Source: Histoplasma ohiense
Taxonomy: Eukaryota > Ascomycota > Eurotiomycetes > Onygenales > Ajellomycetaceae
Assembly: GCA_017607445.1 (NCBI GenBank)
Contig: JAEVHH010000005.1
Span: 501,001 to 565,000 of the forward strand
Length of the DNA: 64,000 nt
Reading direction: 5' to 3'
A program made the translations under genes and the position numbers. The notes below the pieces were generated by a model that ran no database searches, was not told the origin of the DNA, and saw nothing but the letters and a program-made list of their open reading frames with translations. Positions 46,343 to 58,719 of this stretch are shown piece after piece (position 1 is the stretch's first letter; every line of letters starts with the position of its first letter).

Positions 46343-46620
46343 CTTCCATGGCTGTGGTTGATATCAAACTGTCAATGGCGATGGCCGGTATCAGGGTTTG
46401 GTAGAATGTAACATGGATGCAAACACTGCAAACTCTTAGAACCGCTTTTTCTCCAACTGCTCCAAGTTACATAAAAAGAGCATCGACCGATCACATATAT
46501 TACATTCCCAGGACTGACTTTTTTTGCATTGCATTTCTTGGTTGGGAGTTGATGTCATGTTTCTACCAGTATTTTCGCGAAGGTGTTCACGATATGTTAC
46601 ACCAGTAGCCGTTCTTCGCC

Positions 46621-48327
46621 ATGAGCAGCACATCAAGTATCTATGAGCCAGAGGAAGAGGACTCCTTCGATAATGACTCCCTCGATAATGACTCCCTTAG
46701 CCGTAGGATATTTCCCAACGGCTTCACTACATCATCTCCTCCGCTACAAAATCTCAGGCTTGCGTCAAGCATAGAATTAAGTAGCCCATCCAGACCTCAA
46801 TCAAGCGGTTCAACCGAGAATCTTCAACCACGGAGAGACCGTTCACATATCAATAGGAAGCTCCCCACTGAAGGCTATGTGAAGCTCTTTAATGAGTTCA
46901 CAGGAAGCGCAGTTTTGGGAGGTGAAGGTACAAGTGAATCCATCTTCGCACCTTCACAGATCGGGGTTATTTCTTGGAGCTCCCACGAGAAGGAGATATT
47001 TTTCAATGCCCTTGAAAGGAAGGACAAAGGTGCGATTCCAGAAATAGCATCGCTTCTAGGATCAAAATCCGAGATGGAGATACGGGATTATCTCGATACT
47101 CTACGCCGAGGTCTCGAGACTCAGCAACTTAAAACTCGGTATAGCAAAACCCTTACTCTCTCGGACATACCCGCAGCCGCAGAGATAAGCGAAGAATGCT
47201 GTCAAACTCTAGAAGACAATGCGCTAGCATTATCTCGACAGGACGAGCAGACCACAAATGCCATAGGTAAGCGGAGGTACGGAGAAATGTGGCTTGTTGA
47301 TCGCCACGTTGCGGCGATGGTTGAGGATCAATTGGATGCTGAACGGGAACGATCAGACGATGGAGGAAACGAAGAGGAGGGGAACTTACGTCCACCGCCA
47401 AGCATATTAGCTACTTCGCAGTTGCTGAATACGGCGAACTGGATTCTACTTTCGGAGCGTATATTCATGAATTCCGGCAAAAGTAGAATTGAGGATAACT
47501 GGTGCCACCTTAGAGCCGGCAGTGAAACGCCGTCTTTGACCTGCGAGGCATTTGCCGACTTCTATGCCTTGACAATCAGCCTCACACGCCGCCTGGTGCA
47601 TTCTTCAATATTCTTTGCGATGTCGCGTCTACGCTCCCTGGAGCGTGGTGGATATCAGCGCGGGAAGCTGGTAAGAAGTGAAGATGTAGGAGCAGCGTTA
47701 GACGTACTGAGGATGAGCCACAATTCCCGACAGTTTTGGATCGGTGCTCCCCGACGCCACAATTTAAACGTCGAGGAGATCCGCCATCGCAAAGGCTTCA
47801 AACCCGTTTCTCTCACCCTCGACGAAGTCGAGGAAGACCTGTCTCTGGAAGGCACCAGATCGAGGGGCTCCCGTGCTAGCAGCATTGCCCAATCAGTGTT
47901 TGCATCGGAAAACCAACTAGATGCTGAGGATTTGTCCGACAGCGAATCCTCTGACTCTGAAGTATTGAACACTTCTTCACCTAACAATACCACATCCGAC
48001 GACGATGAACCGCTATCCGATCCTGAAGAGCAACACGCCGCATCCATAGATCAGAAATCAAGCCGTGTTGAAGAACTTCGGCTATGGAGACAACTAAGTC
48101 AATCCCCGCCACGATCCCTCCTACGTGAATATGAGGATTCGGACACGGGAGGTGACAATAAAACCACAGCGACGAGGCAATCTGGTAACCGGAAAACAAG
48201 AAAGGATCTGATAGACTGGCGAGACCGATTATTGTATCGGAGTGAATGGGAAGAATTCGGGCCGGATACCGTCCTTCTTGAAGAAGAGTTATCCGATAAT
48301 CGAAGAAAGAAACGGAGACTTGGGTAG
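46621..48327 (+). CDS. RRN5-like RNA polymerase I upstream activation factor subunit
   Basis: Single exon, 568 aa. The N-terminus is acidic and Ser-rich and contains a DNDSLDNDSL repeat. A SANT/Myb-like domain follows around residues 118-155 (ISWSSHEKEIFFNALERK, then IPEIASLLGSKSEMEIRDYL). This is the pattern of fungal Rrn5 proteins, which belong to the upstream activation factor at rDNA promoters. Next come SDIPAAAEISEECC and a central helical part. The C-terminal region is acidic with a final basic cluster (DNRRKKRRLG), likely a nuclear signal. The family assignment rests on the SANT pattern and overall layout. Confidence 0.65.
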   Translation: MSSTSSIYEPEEEDSFDNDSLDNDSLSRRIFPNGFTTSSPPLQNLRLASSIELSSPSRPQSSGSTENLQPRRDRSHINRKLPTEGYVKLFNEFTGSAVLGGEGTSESIFAPSQIGVISWSSHEKEIFFNALERKDKGAIPEIASLLGSKSEMEIRDYLDTLRRGLETQQLKTRYSKTLTLSDIPAAAEISEECCQTLEDNALALSRQDEQTTNAIGKRRYGEMWLVDRHVAAMVEDQLDAERERSDDGGNEEEGNLRPPPSILATSQLLNTANWILLSERIFMNSGKSRIEDNWCHLRAGSETPSLTCEAFADFYALTISLTRRLVHSSIFFAMSRLRSLERGGYQRGKLVRSEDVGAALDVLRMSHNSRQFWIGAPRRHNLNVEEIRHRKGFKPVSLTLDEVEEDLSLEGTRSRGSRASSIAQSVFASENQLDAEDLSDSESSDSEVLNTSSPNNTTSDDDEPLSDPEEQHAASIDQKSSRVEELRLWRQLSQSPPRSLLREYEDSDTGGDNKTTATRQSGNRKTRKDLIDWRDRLLYRSEWEEFGPDTVLLEEELSDNRRKKRRLG

Positions 48328-49358
48328 TGTAATTATTGCCTGATATAGCTGGATTGAAGAGCCGGAAAAAAGGCGTATGGCATTGGCATTTATACTTTAA
48401 TTTACAAATATATATGGGTACCTACGTACGAATACTGTTACAATACTACAGTACATTTTCCTTCAAGCGGTTATCGATTATTCCACTTGCCATCCACCAT
48501 CAAACCAGTCATATCTTGGCATATTGATAGAAAAATTGATAGAACCATTGATAAGGACATAAAACCTTCTACCAGTACAATACATGAGTGAAAGCCGTTT
48601 CATGTTTTGAAGGACGAACCACAAGGAATAACAAGGAGCCGCGCGATAAAAGTTGAAACGAGAACAGAATTAAAAAAAAAAAAAAAAAAAGAAAAAGAAA
48701 AAGAAAAAGAAAATAAAGAACTGATTACCCGGGCTGCCATAAGATCGAAATGAACGCAGAAATTTGTATGTGAAAAGTTCGCCTGCGGAATCAAATCGTA
48801 CATTTTGGGTTGGGAAATGACGAAAGAAACAGAGTCCAAAATTAACTAAGCTAAATCTTTCAACACCCGAACAATCCAACAGCTTTCAGAATCGCGAGAT
48901 GTGATCAAGGGCGTCTTTAATCGAATTTAGCGTCCAAGGGATTGAGGGTTTCTTTCCCTCTTCACTCCCCAAAACGTCCAGCTGTGGAGCAGACAGACAA
49001 AGCGTGCTCATGTCGAGAATGACGGAGGAAAAGGAGAATGCGCACATCAATAACAAAAACTCCGCCAACTGTAGAACCGCCCCCAGAATTAAATAATAAA
49101 CGAAACCAGAGATGAAAGCTACAGACCCCGATCCAGAGAACTTGCGCGTTGGTGGAGAAAAAGAAAAAGCGAGAAAAAAGCCTCGTCAACGACCCAGGCG
49201 TAACGTAGTGGTTCCGACAAGCACCCGATTTATCAACGCGGTCTTTTTAACACCCAGATCGTACATCAAATCATCCTTCATTCAACAACTCGTATTCTTC
49301 CCACGCTCCGCCTTCTAAAATCTTCAAGAGTTATATCTAATCAATTATTGAATTACCC
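48328..49358. other. Convergent intergenic region
   Basis: About 1 kb between the RRN5-like gene and the SWI3/RSC8 gene. A run of about 20 A lies at 48671-48690, followed by AAAAAG repeats to about 48715. The small frame at 49112-49318 is Arg/Lys-rich without family resemblance. Confidence 0.5.
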
Positions 49359-51721
49359 TTAGATCTCAAAAGCTTTGTACTCCCCGCCTTGCAAGCTGGG
49401 CGGTTGAAGGTTCGCCGCTTGGCCAGCAGTAGCCTGCTGGAACCCATAACGTTCACCAATGCCCAGCATTTCCGCATTGACAGCCATAGCAACTCCTTCC
49501 TCAGGTCCCTCCAAGCTGGCGGATTTTAGGAGATCCTGAACTTCCTTAATTCTCTTTTTAAAGGCCATGCGGTCAAGGAAGAGCTGTTGCCGGCCTTGTT
49601 CCAGATCTCTCCGTTCGGCTTCAACAATCTTTTCGAGTTCGGTGAACTGAGCAAGCTTGATGTCGAATTTTTGCAGAGTTATATTGACAGCCGCAGCGAC
49701 TAGACGAGTCATTTCTCTTTCTTCGTTGGAGGCAAAAGCGGCGGCACGGGCAGCAGCAGTGGCCAAACCAATAGTTGCAATAGAAGGGCGCGAGGATTGT
49801 TTATCACTTCCCGTACTCCGCACAACAGCTGATGATTCAGGTTCATTTGCACCGTCGATCTCCATCGAATCTTCAAACTTCAGAGTCTCTCCTCCTTTGC
49901 CTTTGTCTTTATCCTTGGTATCGTCCTTGTCCTTGTCCATGTCCTTGTCTTTGACTTGATTGTCAGTACCCGTAAAGCCTTTGTCGAGTAGTTTCTGGAG
50001 TTCGCGACGTATTTCCTCAACTGATCGACCTGCAGCAGCAGCCGTAACCGCTGGTTCGGCCATCTCTGCTAAGTAGGATACAACGGAGAGGACAGGGTTG
50101 TCAAGTTGGCTAATTGGCTCTCTTCCACTCATCGCGCGGCTTAGAGAACCATCCTGCGTATCTTCCAAATATTTATCCTCGATTTCTAGCTGGAGGAATT
50201 TCATGACGCATTCCTCTGGTGTGCGTGTGCCAACATGGCGAGCGATTTGTCGCCAGTTGTCATCAAAATTCTCCAGACCCTCCAAGAGGAGGAGAAGCTC
50301 GGAGTTGCTCCATGGAGCATCCCGATCGGGGATTGTCGTATACGGACTATCTTCCAGTTTGACAAAATCGGAAGCATGGTGAGATGAAGGCAGCCTGCCT
50401 TGAAGGAAGCAATTCGGGCACAGATCGTATTTCGTATCCGGAGCATTGGAATTACTCGACACGGGAGCAGATTTGGCGTAGTGGAATCGTAGCCGTGTGC
50501 AGTCAATACCGCAGGAATAGCAATGGAATGTCTTCCTTGGTTCTTTCGCTGCAGCTTCCATTGTCTTGATCGAAGAATCGCCACCAGTTCCATTTGTGGT
50601 CGCGCCTTCCCCATTTGTCTGCTTCTCTTTGTCCTCAGCTGGAGTGATTCCTTTCCCCTTATCATCATAGATATTGCGACGAATTTCCAGGTTGAGATCA
50701 CCTTTTGGAATTGGAGTAGCAGACGCGGCTCGTTCAGTAGAAGGGTGGGGTTTGCCGGACGTGACGATAGCGTTGGGCGCCGGCTGGAATGGTTGTAAGC
50801 CTCGAGGAGTGTCTGCGGTGACTCTGAAGTGACCTGTCATGGGGGGCCCAATATTGGAGGGTCTTGTCTGAGGGTCAACCTGTATTTCAAGTTAGACAAA
50901 ACAATATATGTTCAAATTCATTGCCATTTCACCGCAAAAAGGCATACCTGGTAGTTGATCAAACCCCAGTGCTCGAGGAATGAGTGCACACGCATAATAG
51001 CACACACATCACCTGCTAAGTTTCGTCGACAGGCAGTGACTGTAAGATACTCGACAGGGTTCAAGCGGTACGTGTTGATCATGAAGTCGCGATAATCCTT
51101 GTAAATGGCAGGAGTTTTGCTGCGGTTTCGACTGTTGAAAAATTCCGGAAGAGCTTTTTTCTCAACAGTATGAATCACATTCATATCAAACCAACTCGTG
51201 TAGCTTGGAAGGATGATAGCGTGTGTTTGGGCTACCAGATGCGAGCGCGCTGAAGCCTCCAAAGAAGCTTTAGTCTGCGGCGGTTGGTCATCAGCGTTTT
51301 CGACTGGCTCTTGTTGCGTTGCCGAGTTTTCACCAGTTTCATCTCCCACACCGTTTTCTCTTTTTGCATCTGCGTCCGTTCCCCCCATTGTCTCGTCTTC
51401 CTTTTCTTTCTCGTCGTCTTTTTCTACCTCTTCGTTCTGGGGCTTGGGAGAAGCAAGCACATCCAACGGATTATCAGAAATCGAGACGTCTTGGTCTGCT
51501 TTAGAAGGCGTATGAGGTTGAGATGGGGAACCTAAATTACAAAGCGTATTATAAGCATGCGCATAACCAGATGAAAATGCTGCCGGGCGCATCCTACCTG
51601 AGACGTGGCTAGGGGATAGTGTGGCGGCAGGAGCCTCAGTCACCGATTGCCCATCCTGGGGAGCGGTGACGGTTGGGCTATCGGTAGCCATCTCGCCCGA
51701 GGTTGCATTTAGATCCTCCAT
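49359..51721 (-). CDS. RSC8: SWI3/RSC8-type chromatin remodelling subunit (SWIRM-ZZ-SANT)
   Basis: Core subunit of SWI/SNF and RSC complexes. Exons on the minus strand are 51721-50948 and 50879-49359, giving 764 aa. A further 66 nt stretch (51601-51536) has good GTAGGA and TTTAG ends and is a multiple of three. If spliced out, the protein is 742 aa; removal is likely because the stretch adds atypical residues. Domains in order: acidic disordered N-terminus; SWIRM (IILPSYTSWFDMNVIHTVE to LEHWGLINYQVDP); ZZ zinc finger (FHCYSCGIDCTRLRFHY, then YDLCPNCFLQGRL); SANT (PWSNSELLLLLEGLENF); then a coiled coil near the C-terminus (about residues 660-720). A Lys/Asp repeat (KDKDMDKDKDD) precedes the helix region. 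It is divergent from CTF18. Whether it is RSC8 or SWI3 cannot be settled; many filamentous fungi have one gene. Confidence 0.92.
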
Positions 51722-52419
51722 TGTGGACGTGGCACAAAGAAATCAAAGGTTACAGGTTACAGGCTTGCTCGGTCCAGGCTATCCGCCTGCGCAGGATAGG
51801 AGAAGCTCTGTCAAATAGCAGCGATCCCCAAAGCCGTATTCGGAAGCTCGAAAAAAAAAAAAAACCGCGGCAACTGGATGGCTTGGATAATAACAATTAG
51901 GCAGGTCTGGCAGCAATGTCAAGCCTGATGGGATGGGTTGTACCAGCGTAGCTGCAGTGAACACGGGCAATCGCCAAAAATCTTTGGGATTGGAGGCTCT
52001 CCACGCTAGCCGAATCCAGTACTAACAACGAAAATACATATTACGGCAGCTGTGTAAAACCAAGTGTGTCATTTCGGATTAATTATTGACCGAAAGAAAC
52101 GCGACGCCAAACGCGTTTTCGCGATGTCTAGCAATCAAGAGGAATTCGACGCACCATGGAATCATAACGATAATCAACACCTTTGATTGATTAGCGCAAA
52201 TGGTTTGAATGATGTATATCTTCATGATTTTCGAGCGATATGATCCGATATTAATCCTTGGGCCACGGACAGAAGACAGTTTATCTAAGGAGGTACGTGG
52301 ACTACCTTGAATTTCAAAACAGATCAAGCGAATTCTCGTGGATTTGGTCAGGCGGGCAAAGTTAATTGCTAATAGACCTAACAATTAGAACCAGCTTTCA
52401 TATACATATTTTTGACAAT
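51722..52419. promoter_or_regulatory. Divergent promoter RSC8 / CTF18
   Basis: About 700 nt between two outward-facing nuclear genes. It contains a short A run (about 51851-51864). ACGCGTTTTCG occurs near 52110. ACGCGT is the MluI cell-cycle box (MCB) core, which would suit the S-phase gene CTF18, but a single copy is weak evidence. Confidence 0.4.
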
Positions 52420-55400
52420 ATGCACGACACAGCAATATCTGCTAATCTGTCATCTGAGACTCTCATGCCTTCGACATCTCCTTCAGTCAATATGGATATG
52501 CAATCCCCTCCTAAGCATGACACACTCCTAGGTCATCACGGAGGCTCACCTCCAGATCAAGGGAAAAGAAAACCCGATGATATCCTTACTACCACACCTC
52601 CCAAACGCCTGAGGAAACTTGGACCCTTTCTTGATGAGGAAGACGACGAGCACGACATATATCCATTTGCCGATTCCAGCGTAAACCGTATATGTCAGGA
52701 TAAGAGCTACAATACCAGTACATCATTGGATGCAATCCATATAAGCGCGCCTTCCGGTTCCAATGCTAGCTATGGGATAAGAAATTCCCCCAAATCCATA
52801 TTTTCGACACACGTGAATGATGTGTTAAAGGAAATGGTGACTATCCGCACATGTTTCGGTAAAGTCGTTAATCTGCGAAAAAGAACAAGGACTGCCCCTG
52901 TTTCTTATGAGCAAACAATTGCAGAGCGTTCAACTACAGTTCCAGGAAGAGCAAAAAGAAGTTACTATGGAATCGACATTCACAAATTACTTGACGATAT
53001 CGCAATCGAAGATGCACAGGGAAGCAGCCGCCGTTTACAACCTTCTCCTCACCATCTATCTGTTGAAGTGGCGAATGATCCTCTGAAAAGTAATGGATCA
53101 AGCCTTATGTGGACTGAAAAATACCGTGCACGAAAATTTAAGGATCTCATTGGTGATGAGCGGACGCATCGCTCTGTTTTACGCTGGCTGAAGGGATGGG
53201 ACTCAATTGTATTTCCGGGCCTAACAAAATTAAAATCAAAAGTCTCCACAAATGATTTCGAAGAACGGGCTCACCGGAAAGTTTTGCTCCTGACTGGACC
53301 CCCTGGCCTCGGTAAAACTACTCTCGCTCATGTCTGTGCAAAGCAGGCAGGATATGAAGTTCTTGAGATCAATGCAAGTGATGAAAGAAGTCGAGACGTT
53401 GTCAAAGGTCGAATTCGAGATGCAGTTGGCACTGAGAATGTGAAAGGGGTGACCATGGATGCTGGTGGTAAAAGGATTCGAAAGCCCGGCAAACCTGTTT
53501 GCATCGTCGTGGATGAGGTCGATGGGGTTGTAAGTGGCTCAGGTGGTGGTGGTGAGGGAGGTTTCATGAAAGCATTGATCGACCTCGTTATGTTGGACCA
53601 AAGGAATTCCAGCAACGCCTCGGAGTCTATTTCGACTCGCAACAAGGGTTCTAGAAAAGGAGAGAAATTCCGCCTCCTTAGGCCGCTGATTCTCATATGC
53701 AACGATGTTTACCACCCTAGCCTCCGCCCATTGCGAGCTTCCTCAATCGCAGAAATTATCCATGTTCGTCAAGCTTCTCTGGACAAGGTGGTTTTGCGAA
53801 TGAAAACTGTGTTTGAAAGGGAAGGCATCCCATATGATGGAGACGGAGTAAGACGGCTTTGCGAAGCTTCGTGGGGTCTGACTAGCACCAGGGAACGTAC
53901 AAACAGTCGCGGTATTGGTGAGGGTGATATTCGAGGAGTCCTTGTAGCTGGAGAATGGATAGCACATACGCTCCGTGCTGCTAGTCTAACAACAGATATC
54001 AGACTCACGAGACAGTGGGTAGAGAAACACATTCTAAGTGGCGCAGCAAGAGATGGCCTATCAGCTCGTGGTTTAGGACGCGGTGGAACGAAAGATATTG
54101 TTGAGCGGGTGTTTCTTGACGGAGCCGGTTTCCCAACTGCACCCACGTCTGCGCAAACTTTCCAAGACCCATTGTTGGGTGGTGACACCAAACTCCCTAC
54201 TGGTGTCTCTGATCTTCGCAAACGACATGCGATTAACAGTCTGAGGGAGATGGTTGATGCCGCAGGCGAATATGACCGCTGCATTACGGAGTGCTTTACG
54301 ACTTATCCAACCAAAACGTACCAGGATGATACTTTTCTCTCTAAACCTAACGCGGCCTATGAATGGCTGTATTTCCATGACATGGTATCATCCAAGGTTT
54401 ACACAAATCAAGACTGGGAACTCAATCCGTATCTTAGCCAGTCTGTTGCCGCATTTCATCATCTCTTTTCCTCTTCCAACCGACAAACCTGGGATGGCGA
54501 TAAAGCCCACACGAACAATGAAGACGACGAAGACGCCCATCCCTTCTCAGGCCCAAAGGCAGATTTTGCAGCTTTTGAAGCGCAGAAGCAGAACCATGCC
54601 ATCATAACAGAATTCCAGTCGACCTTCTCCCCTCCCCTTCTCCGCACGTTCCGCTCCACTGAATCGATTATCATAGACCTTATTCCGTACCTCACCAGAA
54701 TGCTAGCCCCTGAGATAAAACCAGTAGTTGTTGGAGGAAGTGGCATCCAAAGAGGGGTCGCTAGCGTTCGCAAGGACACAGAACGTGCGCTCGTCAAGTC
54801 AGCGGTGAGAGTAATGAGTGGTATAGGGGTAAAATTCGAGAATACAAGGGTAGAAAGTGAAACTGGCGTCCACAATGGCTGGGTTTACAGAATGGAACCG
54901 TAAGTCTTCCCTTCCTGTCCCGACCATCTACACAAATTACGCCTTGCATAGACAGCAATCTCTCAGATCGTATTAAACATCCCCATACTTACATAATCTC
55001 CGCCAGACCTCTCGACACATTAACCATGTTTTCCAAGCTAAAAGGCAGCGGATCCACACCTGTCCGCTACGCAATCCGCCAGGTTCTACAGCAGGAGTAC
55101 GAAAAGGAGATCCTGCGTCAACGTTCCCAAGCTGGTCAAGCACGATTAAACGGGTCCCAGCGCGACAATTTCTCTCGCGATGACAATAACTGCAAGGAAA
55201 ACACCAACCCAGATGGCCCAAACCCACCTAACTTTTCCTCCAGAATGAACGGACCCAAACGTGATTTCTTTGGCCGCGTCATTGTGAACGAAGCGCGGCC
55301 CGGTTCTTGTGTTGTTAGCGATGATGCCGCTGCCTCTCCATCAGTTAAAGCAATGAACAATCCGGTATGGGTTGGTTTTCACGAAGGTTATTCGAATGCT

Positions 55401-55445
55401 GTGCGTAAACGCGTGACGCTTAATGAGTTGTTATCGGGGTTGTAG
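52420..55445 (+). CDS. CTF18: CTF18 clamp-loader subunit
   Basis: Large subunit of the alternative replication factor C (Ctf18-RFC), which loads PCNA and supports sister-chromatid cohesion and the replication checkpoint. Exons 52420-54899 and 55007-55445 (107 nt intron) give 972 aa. The start is the first ATG (MHDTAISANLSSETLM); the open frame extends 54 nt upstream without an ATG. The N-terminus is disordered. The AAA+ domain has WTEKYRARKFKDLIGDE, Walker A GPPGLGKTT (about residue 293), INASDERS and Walker B CIVVDEVDGV (about residue 360). The last exon encodes the Ctf18-specific tail (RYAIRQVLQQEYEKEILRQ to VWVGFHEGYSNAVRKRVTL). That tail binds Dcc1/Ctf8 and Pol epsilon in yeast. Three copies of a TTTGGCTGGT-like decamer follow the stop. 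Confidence 0.95.
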
Positions 55446-56106
55446 AAATAGAAGTATGCGGGCTGGTTTGGCTGGTTTGGCTGGTTGGTTTAAGTAGCGT
55501 TATATTTTTGTTTACGGTATACGTCCGTTTATGAACGTAGCTTTGTATTTTCATATTTCATTCTGACCCTCCCGTTGGATCGGGTCTACCTAAAGCATCA
55601 CCAGGAGTTTCAAATTGACTGTTCTTTGCTGAAACAAAGCAGGTGATTGTTCAACGCTCCAAACCTACGCCGTAAGGATTGATAAATCCACTTCAGTGCC
55701 AATTAGCGTGTGTCCCCAAGTCGGATCTGGTGGAGCACCTCAAAGTAGAGGCTAGGCGATCGTCACCCGCCGACAAAACTCTAGAGACCCGCTAAAAGCT
55801 TGAGCTAGTTAGCTCAAATGTCATATTCAATCATATATACATCATAGAATGTATTGTGTAGCGATGTCGAGGAAGAAAAATCCGCTGCCTGTTTCTTCAC
55901 ATCTGCTGGCTGACATGTTTCCGCATGGCATTGGCGGGCCGCGGCCATGGTTGTCGTCGATTGGGCTAGACTGCCAATCTCAGCCACCAAATTACTCCGC
56001 ACTTCCAGTTGCATTTCCCAGCTTCTTCCAAAGGGCTGTGTTGTTTGTCTTGAATCAATGTCCTGAGTGAGATGAGCTTGACTGCCCAAGTGGTGCATCT
56101 CCCAAA
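55446..56106. other. Intergenic region CTF18 / decarboxylase-like gene
   Basis: About 660 nt. Just after the CTF18 stop is a short tandem of GGCTGGTTT units (about 55460-55490). Overlapping open frames on both strands near 55814-56205 are judged spurious. It includes the promoter of the next gene. Confidence 0.5.
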
Positions 56107-57138
56107 ATGACCGAATCCACGAACGAACCTGCCGGTGGGGGCACTCAAATTGACGATATACCATTTGAGGACAAGCCATCGCCATGGCTGAACATGAAAG
56201 CCCAATATTTTTGCGGCGTCGGTTGGGCAAGAGGCCTACCAACAGGATCTTATGCGGACTTGGAAGCTCAGTCGTCGTTTGCTGACCCTGATGTAAGCGG
56301 TCAGTTCAAAGGGGGAGCATGCATGGTTATGATCGTGAGATATCTAGACACTCCCGTCGGTAAGGATGTTGCTATTGATTTGGGCCCAATGAATTGAAGA
56401 ATACGCAGCTAATCCCTTCTTTACCTGTCAGGTCCTTACGATGAAATCTTGTGGGTCCCTGGATGGTTTGAAGTCCCGCCTAAAAAGGCAAGCAACCCGC
56501 GGGTAACGAGGATATACGTCTCCAGAAAGGAATCCATTTACAATGGTAAAGTTTTCTTCCGGCATGATCAGTGCTGCATCCCATCCCGATTTTGGTATAT
56601 CTGCTAATAATTGTTATTGTACATAATCCAGGGCGCAAAAACTGGAACATCCCTAAACATGTATTGTGTTTCGTTTTCCCTATATCATGCTTCTTGATAT
56701 AAGAGTATTGTCCAACTCAACTAACAGAGAACAATAAACCAGTTAGCAAACTTTAAATTCACCCCATCAGAAACGCCATCGACTATGCCCTACTCCAGCG
56801 TGGAAATATCTTTGCCCTCTAACCCAGATCAACCATTTGTCGCCCTTCAATTCTCCCCGCTGACACTAGTATCCAAACTCAGCTTCCCGGTTCACACCTC
56901 ATATGTCCCTGTCAACCTGCTCCTGGCGATGGCACCTATTCCAGAAAGTGAGTCCTGGCGAGAGGATGCTCTGGTCGGGACCAAGGAATGGTGCCACGCA
57001 AGAGTTGATATCTCAGGATGGGGTAGGATGATGCGTGTCGAAGGAAAGCTTGGAGACGGGGAGTCCTTCCCTGAACCTTCAATGTCCAGTTATTGGGTGT
57101 ATATCAATGACGCGAAACTGAGTTGCATGTCGATTTGA
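56107..57138 (+). CDS. Acetoacetate decarboxylase-like protein
   Basis: Four exons: 56107-56359, 56432-56545, 56632-56660 and 56743-57138, giving 263 aa. All introns (72, 86 and 82 nt) are GT/AG and in phase. Visible stretches are FCGVGWARGLPTGSYADLEA, MIVRYLDTPVGPYDEILWVP, the short join RIYVSRKESIYNGRKNWNIP KHLA and, near the end, YVPVNLLLAMAPIPES. The G[PR]YDE and YNGRKNW.IPKHLA pattern is typical of fungal proteins in the acetoacetate decarboxylase-like fold. Whether the catalytic Lys is kept cannot be decided by eye; the Lys in the NGRKNW segment is the candidate. There is no signal peptide. The substrate is unknown. The third exon is only 29 nt. Confidence 0.7.
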
Positions 57139-58425
57139 CTCTGAAAGGGAAGCACTAATGGCCATTACCTATTCGTCGTCAAGGGGAAAAAATTATCTAT
57201 GTCTCTTTAGGGAGAATTTTGCTAGCTTCCTCCTAAGAGGAGAAGTGGTTAGGGTCAACAAGCAAAGGTGGTTCGTTTCGAGCCTTACGATTATTCTATG
57301 TTTATCGAATTAGCTTTTATTATCAATGCGATGACTGAACTATTGTGATGGAATGTCTCCGTCCACCTGCAGTCTTTCAAGAATCCCACCAGTGTAGGAT
57401 TCCTCCTAGAATTCGCGCATATATTGCCTCAGCCCTCCCCCAACACAGTTCCCGTCTTTCTAGACTGGTAATATCAAACTAAAAACTTTTCCACCAGACT
57501 AAAAGGAAACATTTCCTATTAGGATCACCAGGGTCAGTTTGTTTTCGAGGCGCATGCTCCCGATCGACACCTCCTCTTCGCTAGTCTATTAAAATCTCTT
57601 CGGGTCTAGTTCCCGATCCCCTGATAACTCTCGCCAGGATCAACATCGCTGCTTCTTTGATTCTATATACTTTGAATGCCAGCCGAAGAATGCTATGGAG
57701 TCTGAGTGACATAAAGTCCGTTCCATGTCTTCCGCGGAAGACGCTACACGCTCGAGCATGTGCCTGCTTCACAGCATGTTTGCGGAGACATCTCGCAAGG
57801 TATCGACTACTTAATTCATTAAAAATGATGCTCAGTGGCGCATCACATCTCCTGAGGCTGACGCGGAAGGGTAGAGTAGACTGTACAGAGTGGCGCAGGA
57901 TAGATTGGTCATCACCACTGTCCTTTGCGGTGTATGTTCAAGGATCTGGGATAGGAACTTCGAGTCTAGATCATTGATGTGATGGACATACAAATGGTGG
58001 TTGGTCGAGGACTCTCAACAAGTCTTGACAAGTCTCCAGGGTATATGCTTTGTTGGGGAAAGATCTGAGAGATGGCAATAAGAAGACTGTGGATACAACT
58101 TTTACACATGCCATACCTCGGTGGACATCGATCAATCGGACAAAGACCCTTTCCCACGATGCTGAGGATGACTCTCAGTACCATCGACAGACAAGGGCTT
58201 GTCCAGCTTACGGTCAAAACGTGCTGGGAGATGAAAGATCTAAAAACATCAGTGCATGATTTGGAACTCTTGACGACGACCTAGACTTTGAGCATAAGCC
58301 CACTCAGACTCTTTCACGGCAGCCCAGTGCGCCAGTCGGCTATTTTCCGTTTTTTTTTTTCATCCATGTCTACGCAGTAAACCCTCAACCCTTGTTGACT
58401 ACGAGTCGCTTCAAGGAATCCCGGA
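57139..58425. other. Intergenic region, nothing recognised
   Basis: About 1.3 kb with short frames on both strands (for example 57657-57977 and 57966-58217). None has family resemblance. Confidence 0.5.
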
Positions 58426-58719
58426 TCATGCCACGCTGAGCAGGATTTGAAGGACTCTTCGACGCTGCTGGGACAACTCCCGCATAATCTCAGAGATTAT
58501 GAGAAGCAGCGTGTCTAAGACCCATTCATGCGAGGAAACATGGATGCCTGGGATCAGGGGTTGTGTCTGATCAGAATCAACATCAAACTTCTCTGGAGGG
58601 CTGATTTCTTGTTGCCGAGGATGATGATTATGATGATGATCGACAGGTCTGCAAGCCCTGAAAGCCAAGCCAGCGCCTAACCGTTTCGAAACTTCGGGAA
58701 GAAATGCCAGCCCTGGCAT
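58426..58719 (-). CDS. Doubtful small ORF, 97 aa
   Basis: ATG-initiated frame beginning MPGLAFLPEVSKRLGAGLAF. It contains a His-rich stretch encoded by CAT repeats and a helical end (EWVLDTLLLIISEIMRELSQ). A pyrimidine stretch precedes it on its own strand. No family is recognised. It could be an exon of a larger gene or chance. Confidence 0.25.
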   Translation of the reverse strand: MPGLAFLPEVSKRLGAGLAFRACRPVDHHHNHHPRQQEISPPEKFDVDSDQTQPLIPGIHVSSHEWVLDTLLLIISEIMRELSQQRRRVLQILLSVA

